From contig NZ_PRDM01000003.1 of NCBI RefSeq assembly GCF_015182285.1, forward strand, positions 62,001 through 126,000: a stretch of DNA of 64,000 bases. Direction: 5' to 3'. Both the position numbers and the translations under genes were made by a program. The notes under the pieces were generated by a model. That model saw only the letters and a list, made by a program, of their open reading frames with translations. It had not been told where the DNA came from and ran no database searches. Positions within the stretch are counted from its first letter, which is position 1; the number at the start of each line of letters is the position of its first letter. Shown here piece by piece: positions 7,399-17,333 of the stretch. This stretch comes from Flavobacterium hungaricum. Lineage in GTDB: Bacteria > Bacteroidota > Bacteroidia > Flavobacteriales > Flavobacteriaceae.

Positions 7399-9843
7399 TT
7401 AAAAAGAGTATCCCAAGGTTAAAAGCCAGTTTGAAGGTGCGCCAGGGAACAAACGGATAAAATCGTAACCGCCGACCCAATACGTTTTGTTCAGTATATT
7501 ATTGGCATTTACCTGAATCTTAAATTTATTAATGTTGTAATATAATGCAGCATTAAATAAAGTATAGCCTGGTAAGGTTTGAGTGTCAGTCTGGCTTAGT
7601 GTGCGCGTAGTGGCAAAATTAGTTCCAAAGGCAAGTCCAAAATCTTTCAAAGCTCCGTTTGTAAAATTGTAACGTGTCCATAAGTTACCTTGCTGGCGTG
7701 GTGTGTTGGGTTTTTGTCTTCCAATTTCAGATTCAATCGGACTTTCAGAAATTGCAGCTTCATTATACGAATAAGCAGCAGAAATACTCCAGTTTCGTGT
7801 GATATTTCCATTCAAATCAATTTCAATACCTTTCGATTCTTCTTCTCCAATTGCTCGCATCAAGTCTGGATTTGCAGTATCGTTTGCTGGATAAAGCGTG
7901 TTTTTTTGTTGAATTTTGAAAACGGCAACCGTTACAAAAAGCTTTTCTTTGAACCATGAAGATTTTCCTCCAAATTCAATCATATTACTTTCTAACGGAT
8001 CAAAAGGCCCGCCCGCATTTGGATTTGATAAAGAAGAAGCGGTCTGCGGGTTGTAACCTTTTACGTAAGTTCCGTACAAATTAATGTTAGGGTTAAGAGT
8101 GTAAGTCAGTCCAAAACGCGGTAAAAACGAATGTTGTTTTACTTTCTTTTCTGCAGCTTTTTTGTAGTTTTCCTTATCGGTGTATTCGTCGTAACGCACT
8201 CCAATTAAGGCCTGAAAAGCGCCAAATTTAATATGATCCTGAAGATAAACTCCATACAAAGAATAAAAAGTTGGATCAAAAGGACGGGCAGCATAAAAAT
8301 ACTTGCTCATGTCTTTTAACTGCTGCGACGCAGACGGGTTTGTGAGGTCAAAATGCGCCACGTTTGGCACTGGATTTCCTTTAGCATCCAATAAATAATT
8401 AGCTTTATTGGCAGGGTTATAGGTAGCAATTGATCCTGTATTAGTCGCATTTCGATATCCTGTAGCCTGTAATTGAGAACCTCCTGCGGGTACTTGTTCC
8501 TGCGCATAATCGTAACCCAGGATTAAGTTATGGTCTAATGATCCGGTTTTGGCTTCGTATTTAAAGAAAGCCGAAAGGTTATCGATATAACGTTTACGTT
8601 TACGCATAAAAACCTGCATTTCTATAGAAGTCGGGATTGTAGTTCCGTCACCGGCAGATGCATATTTATTGGCACCTCGATGCTCCAAAAGATCTTCTGT
8701 ATAACCTGTACGGATGTACGATCCAGAAAATGACAAACGATCTGTAAATTGATGGTTTAATGAAGTTGTTACAATGTATGTTTCCTCATTTAAATAATCG
8801 TTGGTAGAATTTAAGGAGTTGGAAATTTTAGTAGAATACAAATTGTCTTCGTATGTCGATTGGCCGCGGTCTAATATGCTTTTTGAACTTGTATAAATCA
8901 AATCAAAATTGACACTTGTTTTGTCATTTGGAAGAAAAGACAGCGAAGGAGCAAGGACAATATTTTTATCGAATTGTAAATCCCTGAAAGAGTTGGCATT
9001 TTCATATCCTAAATTCAATCGGTATAAAAGTGATTTATCTTCTGTTAACGGACCTGTAAAATCGGCTAAAGCTCTCAAAGTGTTGAAACTTCCGGTAGAA
9101 AAACTCACGCTGTTGGCAGCCTGATCCAAGGGTTTTTTGGTTACTCTGTTGATAACTCCTCCAGGAGAAGCGTTTCCAAACAAAGCAGAAGAGGGACCTT
9201 TTAAAACTTCAACACGTTCCAGATAATTGGCAAGCGGCTGTTTCCAAAATCCTGTAGAGGTTCGCATACCATTCAGCAGCTGAGTGTTACTGCCACCGTT
9301 TATTCTAAAACCTCTAATCGAAATATCGTCGTAGAACGTAAACTGGCTTACCCCGCTGAAGTTTTTAACTACTTCGCCTACGCGGATGGAACCCTGATCG
9401 GCTATTAATTCTTTGGTTGCATACGATACCGCTTGCGGCAAATCTTTTAAAGCAATTTCTGTTTTTGCCCCAATAAAAGATTTTGTATTTCGGTACGATT
9501 TCTCTTTACGTCCCGTAATTTCTACAGTCTGCAGAGTATTAATGTTTTCCTTTAAAACAACAGAAAGATCCAGATTTTGACTTTCAGTCAGTTCTACAGT
9601 TCTTTCTTCCACTGTAAATCCCATTGCCGAGAAATAAACAGTGTATTTTCCAGGAGCAAGGTTGGTGATTTCAAAATTTCCTTTATCATCGGAAACAGTG
9701 TTTTTTTTGAGGGTTTTGATGGAGATAGAAGCATAAGAAACAGCTTCATTATTTTCGGAACTGATTTTTCCGGTAATGGTGGCATTTTGTGCAAGACCCA
9801 TATTAAAAAGGCCTAACAAGACTAGGGAGAATATAAACTTCAT
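7399..9843 (-). CDS. TonB-dependent siderophore receptor
   Basis: An 814-aa outer-membrane receptor. Signal peptide to about residue 18, a carboxypeptidase-regulatory-like domain (about 20-108), then a plug (about 125-235) with IRVGEVVKNFSGVSQF, ISIRGF and VLKGPSSALFGNASPGGVIN, which are the hallmarks of ferric siderophore receptors (FhuA/FcuA type). The barrel ends NWLLTLGYSF with a terminal Phe, as expected for BAM-dependent insertion. It heads a two-gene unit with the PepSY protein. No FecI/FecR pair is adjacent and no STN domain is present, so it is probably controlled by iron directly. The particular siderophore is unknown. Confidence 0.93.
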   Translation of the reverse strand: MKFIFSLVLLGLFNMGLAQNATITGKISSENNEAVSYASISIKTLKKNTVSDDKGNFEITNLAPGKYTVYFSAMGFTVEERTVELTESQNLDLSVVLKENINTLQTVEITGRKEKSYRNTKSFIGAKTEIALKDLPQAVSYATKELIADQGSIRVGEVVKNFSGVSQFTFYDDISIRGFRINGGSNTQLLNGMRTSTGFWKQPLANYLERVEVLKGPSSALFGNASPGGVINRVTKKPLDQAANSVSFSTGSFNTLRALADFTGPLTEDKSLLYRLNLGYENANSFRDLQFDKNIVLAPSLSFLPNDKTSVNFDLIYTSSKSILDRGQSTYEDNLYSTKISNSLNSTNDYLNEETYIVTTSLNHQFTDRLSFSGSYIRTGYTEDLLEHRGANKYASAGDGTTIPTSIEMQVFMRKRKRYIDNLSAFFKYEAKTGSLDHNLILGYDYAQEQVPAGGSQLQATGYRNATNTGSIATYNPANKANYLLDAKGNPVPNVAHFDLTNPSASQQLKDMSKYFYAARPFDPTFYSLYGVYLQDHIKFGAFQALIGVRYDEYTDKENYKKAAEKKVKQHSFLPRFGLTYTLNPNINLYGTYVKGYNPQTASSLSNPNAGGPFDPLESNMIEFGGKSSWFKEKLFVTVAVFKIQQKNTLYPANDTANPDLMRAIGEEESKGIEIDLNGNITRNWSISAAYSYNEAAISESPIESEIGRQKPNTPRQQGNLWTRYNFTNGALKDFGLAFGTNFATTRTLSQTDTQTLPGYTLFNAALYYNINKFKIQVNANNILNKTYWVGGYDFIRLFPGAPSNWLLTLGYSF

Positions 9844-10010
9844 GGCGGTTATTTATTTTTGACCGCAAATATATGTTTATTTAGATTAATTACAAATAAT
9901 AATGTAATACTGTTCGATTATTCCAATAAATTGTAACGCGATTCTGATGTTAAACTCAATTTGGTAAATATTTGTAAAAAGATCGAAATGTTTAATATAG
10001 AAATCAAAGT

Positions 10011-10040
10011 AAAAAAAACGCCTCATTTAAAGAGGCGTTT
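10011..10040 (-). terminator. Rho-independent terminator of the antiporter gene
   Basis: Perfect 9-bp stem AAACGCCTC (10016-10024) / GAGGCGTTT (10032-10040), 7-nt loop. Read on the minus strand it is followed by a T8 tract. It lies 17 bp after the antiporter stop. Confidence 0.85.
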
Positions 10041-10056
10041 ACGGTATATTTTAAAT

Positions 10057-12339
10057 TTAATTTTTCTCTTCAGAAATGATTAAAGTTGAAGGGATATTCG
10101 GCAGCCAGCTGCTTTTTGAATCTACCAGCTGTTTCCATCCATCAATGGATATAAGCATAAGACTGTGCTGTTCCAGAAAATCTTTTTCTATTGCTCTTTC
10201 ACTTGTTAAAGAGAGCTGGCTTGGCGCTGCATGCTCCATATGTCTGATATTTTCTTTCGTATCCAGATCAGCCGTGATTTTTCCGTGAACGTCCAAAAGC
10301 GTAATTCTGGCGTTTGTGTTCTGAAGAAACTTCTGCACATAATTTTGAATCAGTTCCCAATCTTTTATTTCGAACAACGGTATAAATATGGCCGATAGAT
10401 CAGATAAATCCTTGTCAATTAAGATACCTACCGGTATTTTAGATCTGCTTATAATTTGTCTTGTGCCATCATCAAAAACAGCCGATTCTAAAATGTTTTC
10501 CTTTCCAGTAACCGTATTGATTAATTTTTCAGGATTGATTATACGGGTAGTAAACCCTAAAACTTTACCTAGTAAACTGCCTTCATATATCGATCGTCCA
10601 AGTCCGATTAACAGCAGATCACTATTGCTTTTATTAGCCACATTTACAATCTCATTGTCAATATCTGATGAGGCTTTGAACATGGTTGTAATATTTCTGT
10701 TCAGATCTACTGATTCCTGAATTACATCTCTGAATCTTTCAGTTTCATAAGTATCGGTGTTGTAGTGGTGCAGTTCTTCAGTAGGCAGGAAATGCATTGC
10801 TGTAATTTCAGAACTTTCTGCTCTTTTATTAGATAATCCATCAGCTACTTTAAGCAGGGCTTTTCCCGATTCAGGTCTGTCAAATGACAATAGAATCCTG
10901 TATTTGTTTTTTAATGCGGTAGTTTCTTCATTTTCGTTACTGTCAGATTTAAACAACCAGTTGATTAAATCAAGTGTAGGTCCTGTCATAAAAGTTGTAG
11001 CAAGGGCCATAATGACCATCATAGAAAATAATTCAGGACTTAATACGCCAAGATCGTAACCTATATTCAGAGCTACTAATTCGGTCAGTCCTCTTGTATT
11101 CATAAGGGCACCGATAGACAAACTGTCTTTCCAGTTCTGACCCACAAATTTAGCGGCCAGCGTACTGCTCACAAATTTTCCGACAACGGCAACTGCAAAT
11201 ATCAGTCCTGCAATCTGCCATAAATACGGCTCATTAAGAAGTCCAATCTGCGTTCTTAGTCCGGTAAATACAAAGAAAAGAGGCAGTAAAAGAACCAATG
11301 CAACATCTTCTACTTTTTCGATAAAAAGATTTCTAAAACGGATATTTTCAGGCATAATAGCTCCTGCAATAAAAGCTCCGAATAAAGCATGAATTCCGAT
11401 TACCTCAGTTAGATAAGAGGAAACCACAAGGGTAAGGAAAAAGATAGCCACAATCGGCTTGCTGATTTTATCGTTTTTGGCATATAAATCACCAATTCTT
11501 TTAAGGAAAGGACGCACTACTTTTATCATCAAAAACACATATCCAAGTGCTAAAAGGACCGTATAAATTGCACTTCCAAAAGAACCCGCTTTTACAATGG
11601 CAATCACTACCGCAAGAATACACCATGCGGTAATATCGTCTGCAGCGGCGCAGGTAATTACAATGGTGCCCAGTTTTGTTTTATGAATGCCTCGTTCCTG
11701 AACGATTCGTGCCAAAACTGGGAAAGCCGTGATACTCATAGCTATTCCGGCAAAAAGACCGAAAGAGGTAAATTGTACATCAGCAGGGGCAAATTCATCG
11801 TAAATGAAATAAGCAAGTCCCATTCCTAATACAAAAGGAATTATAATACTGGCGTGGCTGATTACAACTGCGTCATGGGCTTTATTTCGGAGAATTTTCA
11901 TATCAATCTCCATACCCACGATATACATAAAGAGAATCAAACCAATCTGGCTCAGAAACTGAAGATTTCCTAATGATTCTGTTGGAAACAAGGCAGCTGA
12001 AAATTCAGGAAGGTACATACCAACGAGTGACGGCCCCATTACAATTCCGGCAATCATTTCCCCAATTACGGCGGGCTGTTTTATTTTGATACAGATCCAG
12101 CCAAAAATACGGGCAACAAAAATTATAGTAACAATCTGTGCCAGTAAAAGCGCTAAAGGGTGGTGCAGGTTTTTGATTAGTGAGTCAAGAAATTCACTCC
12201 ATTGACTTTTGTCTGAGGTTGGGATTTTAAGATTTCGTCCTGTTTCTAGTTTTACGCCCATTAAGATAATCCAATACATAAGGATGGAGAATCCGCCGAT
12301 AATACCAACGTAAAAAATACCGTTTCTAAATTTTTTCAT
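10057..12339 (-). CDS. CPA2-family cation/proton antiporter with C-terminal Usp-like domain
   Basis: A 760-aa inner-membrane transporter. After an N-terminal helix (about 8-28), the Na+/H+ exchanger domain spans about 60-450 with around 12 helices. The ion-binding pair is seen in TCAAADDITAWC (near 232-236), and GLFAGIAMSITAFPVLARI is the conserved unwound helix. Residues about 480-760 form a soluble region resembling two universal-stress-like folds (NSDLLLIGLGRSIYEGSLLGKVLGF). The family exchanges Na+ or K+ for protons; the ion cannot be assigned. Single gene, ending in a strong terminator; the upstream gene is divergent. Confidence 0.9.
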   Translation of the reverse strand: MKKFRNGIFYVGIIGGFSILMYWIILMGVKLETGRNLKIPTSDKSQWSEFLDSLIKNLHHPLALLLAQIVTIIFVARIFGWICIKIKQPAVIGEMIAGIVMGPSLVGMYLPEFSAALFPTESLGNLQFLSQIGLILFMYIVGMEIDMKILRNKAHDAVVISHASIIIPFVLGMGLAYFIYDEFAPADVQFTSFGLFAGIAMSITAFPVLARIVQERGIHKTKLGTIVITCAAADDITAWCILAVVIAIVKAGSFGSAIYTVLLALGYVFLMIKVVRPFLKRIGDLYAKNDKISKPIVAIFFLTLVVSSYLTEVIGIHALFGAFIAGAIMPENIRFRNLFIEKVEDVALVLLLPLFFVFTGLRTQIGLLNEPYLWQIAGLIFAVAVVGKFVSSTLAAKFVGQNWKDSLSIGALMNTRGLTELVALNIGYDLGVLSPELFSMMVIMALATTFMTGPTLDLINWLFKSDSNENEETTALKNKYRILLSFDRPESGKALLKVADGLSNKRAESSEITAMHFLPTEELHHYNTDTYETERFRDVIQESVDLNRNITTMFKASSDIDNEIVNVANKSNSDLLLIGLGRSIYEGSLLGKVLGFTTRIINPEKLINTVTGKENILESAVFDDGTRQIISRSKIPVGILIDKDLSDLSAIFIPLFEIKDWELIQNYVQKFLQNTNARITLLDVHGKITADLDTKENIRHMEHAAPSQLSLTSERAIEKDFLEQHSLMLISIDGWKQLVDSKSSWLPNIPSTLIISEEKN

Positions 12340-12624
12340 TTGTGCTGCTTTAAAATTTTTCCTGATTAAATGCGGCAGAATACAGATTATTCTGTGACAT
12401 TTTTGGGATCAAATAATTTATAAATCGTGCAATTTTAAAACAAAATTTACGGCCTCCCAAAGGCATTATTTGATTTTGTAATAACAAGGAAAAAAACTGT
12501 AATGAAACAGAATTTAAGATTAGATTGGCACTTAATCGGGCTGCCCTTATTAATATGGATTTTTTATTTTTACAATAATCCATATACCATAAATTTGATG
12601 GAATTTAAATTAGAAAGCAACAGT

Positions 12625-13740
12625 ATGAAAGTAAAATTACATTGTCAAAATTCATTGATCTTTTATTGCACATTTTTTATTGCTGTAACAATCTCTTGTA
12701 ATAATAAAAGGCAGCCAAAAGAGGAGAATAAGAAAGTAAATGCTGAAAAAAGTATTCTAAACCTTGAGAGAGAAATCAACCCGCTAAAATTAAAATACAC
12801 AACAGGAGTTCGTGCAATTTTGGAAGATAGTAAAGGAAATACTTGGTTTGGCAGTTTTAATGAAGGCGTTTGTCTGCTTCATAATGGCAAATTTCAATAT
12901 TTCACAACAGAAAATGGATTAAGCCACAATCAGGTAAGAAATATTTATGAAGATAAAAACGGCATCATATGGTTTGAATGCGGCAAAGGATTAAGTATAT
13001 ATGATGGGCAAAAAATGTCTATTTACAAAGAAAGAAATTATGATTCAAGAACACAATGGAAATTAGGAGATAAAGACATTTGGTTTAAAGGTGATGAATT
13101 AGAGGGCTATAACCAACTTGAAAAGACTCCGGGAGTGTACCAATATGATGGAAAAAAACTTTTCTATCGCACATTTCCTGTTACATTAAAATCTGAAAAT
13201 GAGCGTAGGTTTCATTATGCGATTTCAACACCTTTTTTTAAAGGTAAAAATGGCACAATTTGGTTTGGAGCCTACAAAGCGTTAATTGGATATAATGGCT
13301 CAGATTTTAAAATAATAACAGATGAATATCTTGAGCTAAAAGAAGAAGATTATTTACATATTAGAGGCTTTTTAGAAGACAGCAAAGGAAATCTTTGGAT
13401 TGCTAATAATGGCAGCGGTGTTTTAAGGTATGATGGAAAAAAAACAATTAATTTCACAACACTACAAAAATTGAAAAAGGAACACACTAAAGGCAATTCA
13501 CTGGAGAGGGCTTTCTCTATTGGAGAGGATACTTTAGGGAATATTTGGATTGGAACTGTAGAATCTGGGGTATGGAGATATGATGGCAATTCGGTTAAAA
13601 ATTTTACCAAAGACGACGGACTTGACAGCAAACAGATTTGGACTATATATAAAAGCAAACAAGGAGAATTGTGGTTGGGAGGGGCAAGTCCAAGTGGGGT
13701 ATATCGATTCAATGGCAAGTCTTTTGAAAGAAAATATTAA
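12625..13740 (+). CDS. Two-component-regulator-propeller lipoprotein
   Basis: A 371-aa lipoprotein from the ATG at 12625 (lipobox near VTISC); the upstream in-frame extension to 12502 carries no signal and is less likely. The rest is a beta-propeller of repeated units with the signature ILEDSKGNTWFGS, IYEDKNGIIWFE, LEDSKGNLWIAN and IGEDTLGNIWIG, i.e. the Reg_prop repeat (DxxGxxWxG). This repeat normally forms the periplasmic sensor of hybrid two-component systems, but here no kinase follows, so it is a stand-alone secreted propeller. Ligand unknown. A bidirectional hairpin follows at about 13.86 kb. Confidence 0.85.
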   Translation: MKVKLHCQNSLIFYCTFFIAVTISCNNKRQPKEENKKVNAEKSILNLEREINPLKLKYTTGVRAILEDSKGNTWFGSFNEGVCLLHNGKFQYFTTENGLSHNQVRNIYEDKNGIIWFECGKGLSIYDGQKMSIYKERNYDSRTQWKLGDKDIWFKGDELEGYNQLEKTPGVYQYDGKKLFYRTFPVTLKSENERRFHYAISTPFFKGKNGTIWFGAYKALIGYNGSDFKIITDEYLELKEEDYLHIRGFLEDSKGNLWIANNGSGVLRYDGKKTINFTTLQKLKKEHTKGNSLERAFSIGEDTLGNIWIGTVESGVWRYDGNSVKNFTKDDGLDSKQIWTIYKSKQGELWLGGASPSGVYRFNGKSFERKY

Positions 13741-13842
13741 TTAGAAGCATGAAGAACAATAATTGCTGCTACGGATTTAGAAAACAATTTTTCACTGGAA
13801 AAAATACTGATTCTAAGCGGTGCAAAATTCGCACTTATTCAA

Positions 13843-13875
13843 ATAAAAAAATCAGGTCGAAATACCTGATTTTGC
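13843..13875. terminator. Bidirectional hairpin terminator
   Basis: Perfect 9-bp stem AAATCAGGT (13849-13857) / ACCTGATTT (13864-13872) with a 6-nt loop, A-rich on the left and T-rich on the right. It serves the propeller gene and perhaps the AraC gene ending at 14049. The rest of the gap 13741-14048 holds no gene I can support. Confidence 0.7.
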
Positions 13876-14048
13876 TCATTGTTAAAACACATACGTGAAT
13901 TTGTTTTTATAGTGCAGTGGTTATATTTAATACTTATTATTTTTTGCGGCAGATAAAATTAAATTTCTAGTTTTTGTTTAATAGGCAATCGAAAAATTGT
14001 GTTGCTTAAGAGCACATAGTCAGGAGGTAAAAGATGAATTATAATAGA

Positions 14049-14945
14049 CTAATTCAAATTTTGCTCTTTAAACAGATGTGGTGATATTCCGACCTCTTTT
14101 TTGAATAAACGAGAAAAATAGGTGAGATTGTCAAAACCTAGAGAAACAGAAATTTCGGTAATATTGAGTTTTCCTTCTTTAAGTAAATTTTTTGCTTCAG
14201 AAATTAAATAAAGATGAATAAGTTCTAATGCAGTCTTTCCCGTTTCCTGTTTAAGCAGATCCGTGAGATAACGTGGTGAAACATTCAGTTTCTCTGCCAT
14301 ATAGCTCACAGTAGGCAAGCCTAAATCAGTATTTTTTTTATTTTCAAAGTAATGCGAGAGTAAGTCGTTAAATCTTGTAAATACAGCGCCTGTTAAATCC
14401 AAACGGTCGATAAATTGTCTTTTGTAAAAACGCTGGGAATATTTAAGCATTGTATCAAGATGACTTAGAATAATAGTTTTACTATAATCATCAACGTTAT
14501 TATGGTATTCTTTTTCCATTGCATTTACCAGATTCCAAATGGTTTCTTTTTCATTAGGAGAAAGGTGCAGGGCTTCATTTACATCATACTCAAAATAGGC
14601 GTATTTCTTGATTTCCTTGTGCAGAACTGTACCGGATAAGAAATCCTCGTGAATGAGAATAAGAAAAGATTCTTCCTTTAAGCGGACATCTTTGCATGCA
14701 AGAATCTGTCTGGGCTTGACGAAAGACAGGTTGCCATTATTATGATCGTAGTTTGTTTTTCCATATTGTATGCTTCCTGATTCGATTTTCTTGAAAACAA
14801 TAACATAGAAGTCAGCTGTAAATGGGGTGTCATCCCCGGTACTGCAGCTCTCTGGATCTCCTTTAGCTATGTAAAAAAGCGGATGTTCTGGAGCCTTAAG
14901 TCCAATAGCCTCATTATAACTGCTTATTTTACTGAAATGATTCAT
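14049..14945 (-). CDS. AraC-family transcriptional regulator
   Basis: A 298-aa regulator with an N-terminal cupin-like effector domain (about 20-130) and a C-terminal double helix-turn-helix (about 200-295; KLNVSPRYLTDLLKQETGKT and EISVSLGFDNLTYFSRLFKKEVG). It lies 59 bp downstream of the short-chain dehydrogenase on the same strand and probably regulates it; AraC/SDR pairs of this kind are common in Bacteroidota. It is a full-length paralogue of the AraC gene at 17944-18840 (same length, shared YG-x-x-x-YD and FV-x-P-x-Q patterns). Effector unknown. Confidence 0.92.
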   Translation of the reverse strand: MNHFSKISSYNEAIGLKAPEHPLFYIAKGDPESCSTGDDTPFTADFYVIVFKKIESGSIQYGKTNYDHNNGNLSFVKPRQILACKDVRLKEESFLILIHEDFLSGTVLHKEIKKYAYFEYDVNEALHLSPNEKETIWNLVNAMEKEYHNNVDDYSKTIILSHLDTMLKYSQRFYKRQFIDRLDLTGAVFTRFNDLLSHYFENKKNTDLGLPTVSYMAEKLNVSPRYLTDLLKQETGKTALELIHLYLISEAKNLLKEGKLNITEISVSLGFDNLTYFSRLFKKEVGISPHLFKEQNLN

Positions 14946-15004
14946 CTGTTTAATTTTAAAAAGAAAAGCAGAACCCGATACGTCGGATTCTGCAAATATA
15001 CATT

Positions 15005-15823
15005 TTATTTTCCGTGTGCTGCTTCAGAGACAGTCTGCCATTCTTCCCAAGTTTTCATGCGTTCGCTATAGGCATATTTAACCCATTGAACACCTGCTTT
15101 GCCTAAGAGAAGTCTTAATGGTGGATTTTCTGAATCTATCAGTTTTAAAACAGCTTCTGAAGTGGCTTCAGGCACACCATAATCTTCCTGTTTATTTCCT
15201 TCCTGAAGTGCAGTTCTTACAGCATCATATTGTGCTAAAGGTTTACTGTAGACCGCAGACGAAGCTCCAAAATCAGTTTCGTAACCATTTGGTTCTACCA
15301 GTGTGACTTTGATGCCAAATCCAGCAACCTCGGCACTTAAGGATTCTGTCAGACCTTCAACAGCAAATTTAGAAGCACTGTAGATTCCTAAAGTAGGAAA
15401 TGCAATAACACCCAAAACGCTGGAAATTTGAATGATATGACCGAATTGCTGTTCGCGCATTATGGGGATAACGGCCTGAGTGAGCCAGATTAGACCAAAT
15501 ACATTGGTTTCGAACTGTTGACGGATTTCCTGTTCTTGTAACTCTTCAATAGCTCCAAGATGTCCGTAACCAGCATTATTAATCAATACATCGATTACGC
15601 CAAAATGACTCTTTACCTTTGCAGCTGCTTCAAATGCCTCGTTTTTGTTGGTCACATCCAAGGGAATAACCAATAAGTTTTCTGGAAATTGTGCCGACAA
15701 TTCTTTTAGCGAATCTGTATTTCTTACCGCTGCAGCAACGTTATCACCACGTTTTAAAAAAGCCTCCGTCCAAATTTTTCCCAATCCACGTGAAGCTCCT
15801 GTTATAAATATTGTTTTTTTCAT
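15005..15823 (-). CDS. Short-chain dehydrogenase/reductase (SDR)
   Basis: A 272-aa classical SDR. The cofactor motif TGASRGLG (residues 8-15) is followed by NNAGYGHLG (near 85), catalytic Ser in QISSVLG (near 139) and YSASK (near 152-156) for the Tyr and Lys. It should be a soluble cytoplasmic NAD(P)-dependent oxidoreductase; substrate unknown. It heads a two-gene unit with the AraC regulator. Start at 15823 gives a proper Rossmann N-terminus. Confidence 0.93.
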   Translation of the reverse strand: MKKTIFITGASRGLGKIWTEAFLKRGDNVAAAVRNTDSLKELSAQFPENLLVIPLDVTNKNEAFEAAAKVKSHFGVIDVLINNAGYGHLGAIEELQEQEIRQQFETNVFGLIWLTQAVIPIMREQQFGHIIQISSVLGVIAFPTLGIYSASKFAVEGLTESLSAEVAGFGIKVTLVEPNGYETDFGASSAVYSKPLAQYDAVRTALQEGNKQEDYGVPEATSEAVLKLIDSENPPLRLLLGKAGVQWVKYAYSERMKTWEEWQTVSEAAHGK

Positions 15824-16057
15824 TACACTTTTATTATTGTTTAATAGTATGGCAAATCTCCGTTGATTTCTCTAGGCAGTTATGAAACAAAAGTGGGCAA
15901 TAATGAAACATTTTTACAAAACTAAAAAATCACATGGTCTTTAATTCTTTATTTTGATGCTGCTATTTTAAAATCAGTTTTTTTGCAGAACAGATAATAG
16001 GGGTGAAGATTGAAATAGTTATATTTGATTTTTAAGTTAAAACCATATAAACCATTA

Positions 16058-16777
16058 ATGACTTATAACAAGGAAAATTTTCCGGAATTGTATTCTCAAC
16101 GCAATCTAGTTTCTACTATAGTAGTGTTTACGCTGTTTGGAATTTTGTTTATTGCAATGCTTGCTTTATTTATTGGAATTCCTTTAAGTATGCAGCTCGA
16201 ACATAATAGCAGCTTATCTAAGGGTGAGATAATCTTCAACCTAATATATTTTCCCATTCTGTTTTGGGTTCTTTGGATTTTTTATAAAGATTACAAGCGT
16301 CAAAAACTTCGAAAAATTATTCTCATTTCTGTAGATCAGTCTGGTATACATTATCACCAATACGATGGCATTGTACAGAGTATTTTATACAAAGAGCTGG
16401 AAAGAAGTACAGAAGCTTATGTAGGTGATATTGATAGAAAAATCGGAACAAAATATTCTCCGGGATATATTTTTGGTTTCAAAGATAATAAACAGATTCC
16501 CATTCATTTTTCTAAACCTGATAATGGGATGACTTATATCCCAAAAAACAAATACAATCTTATTGGACATTTTTTGGAAGGTGTCACTTTATTTTGCCCG
16601 CATATCAAAATTTCTCCGGCGGTGTTCGCTGATTATTTTATCGACCCCGACACTTTTAAATTCAATAAAAAAGCCCAAATAATTACGTACTTATTAGTTT
16701 TTCTTTTGGTTTTGATAATCCTACTGGCAGTAGACTTATTTACAAAATATACTAAAGGCTTTTCGATAGTATTATGA
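16058..16777 (+). CDS. Membrane protein of unknown function
   Basis: I use the ATG at 16058 (MTYNKENFPELYS; 239 aa); an ATG 33 nt upstream is also in frame. Two helices near the N-terminus (about 20-45 and 62-80), a soluble domain of about 120 aa and one helix at the C-terminus (about 212-232, LLVFLLVLIILLAVDLF). No family recognised. It is divergent from the SDR gene and leads a run of small orphan genes to 17892 that look like accessory DNA. A toxin-immunity role is possible but unsupported. Confidence 0.65.
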   Translation: MTYNKENFPELYSQRNLVSTIVVFTLFGILFIAMLALFIGIPLSMQLEHNSSLSKGEIIFNLIYFPILFWVLWIFYKDYKRQKLRKIILISVDQSGIHYHQYDGIVQSILYKELERSTEAYVGDIDRKIGTKYSPGYIFGFKDNKQIPIHFSKPDNGMTYIPKNKYNLIGHFLEGVTLFCPHIKISPAVFADYFIDPDTFKFNKKAQIITYLLVFLLVLIILLAVDLFTKYTKGFSIVL

Positions 16778-16921
16778 AAAAATTCACCTTAACTTTTTGT
16801 GGCACTTTTGGAGAAAACTCCAAATGATTTCAACCCTTCGACTAATGATGGTGCCCCATGCCAAGCGGGCGCTATTATCGCTAAAACTTTACAATTGAAT
16901 ACGCTCAATAATAATTTACTA

Positions 16922-17302
16922 ATGAAAATAGAAATTAATAAAAAGTATCAGTCAACTTTAATCGCAAATACTGATCTTCATGCAGGTGGTTTGTTTTTTT
17001 GTATAATCTACCAAAATCAGCTAGAGTTCTTTGAGAATGGTAAAGTTGAGCTGACAAAAAAGGTCGTTGATGCCTTTCGTCCTATGGATGAGCATGAAGT
17101 TAACAATTTACAAAATTATAAGATTGTTGGAGACTACTCATTTAATGATAGAGGATATTTGGTTTGTAAGTTTGAGGATTTGTTTTGGACATTTACCGGG
17201 TTGTCTACCGAAAAAGATAGTTCAATTATTCCCTTTAACATTTATGATAGTCGCTTACTAAATAGATGGGGAGAAGTTTATAAGCTTGAAGAAATGATTT
17301 AG
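16922..17302 (+). CDS. Hypothetical protein, 126 aa
   Basis: The likely start is the ATG at 16922 (MKIEINKKYQSTL). An in-frame extension to 16799 includes a GC-richer stretch (about 16840-16880) unlike its surroundings that could be leftover foreign sequence. The product is soluble and strand-rich, with an aromatic C-terminal half (FEDLFWTFTGLS); no family recognised. It sits between the 16058 membrane protein and a frameshifted gene, all on the plus strand and all orphans. Confidence 0.55.
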   Translation: MKIEINKKYQSTLIANTDLHAGGLFFCIIYQNQLEFFENGKVELTKKVVDAFRPMDEHEVNNLQNYKIVGDYSFNDRGYLVCKFEDLFWTFTGLSTEKDSSIIPFNIYDSRLLNRWGEVYKLEEMI

Positions 17303-17333
17303 TGACAACGGTTTTTCAAAATATCAGGTATAA

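Noticed and set aside
9844..9960. Fur box upstream of the siderophore receptor
   Set aside because: An AT-rich partial palindrome is there but no clear match to a known box.
12350..12583. 77-aa minus ORF between antiporter and propeller gene
   Set aside because: No family pattern or lipobox; overlaps the promoter area of two divergent genes.
13748..13900. Short frames after the propeller gene
   Set aside because: Stops in each frame, no known motif; they overlap the hairpin.
16840..16885. GC-richer insert-like patch before the 16922 gene
   Set aside because: Too short to name; no repeat or inverted end found, so only mentioned.
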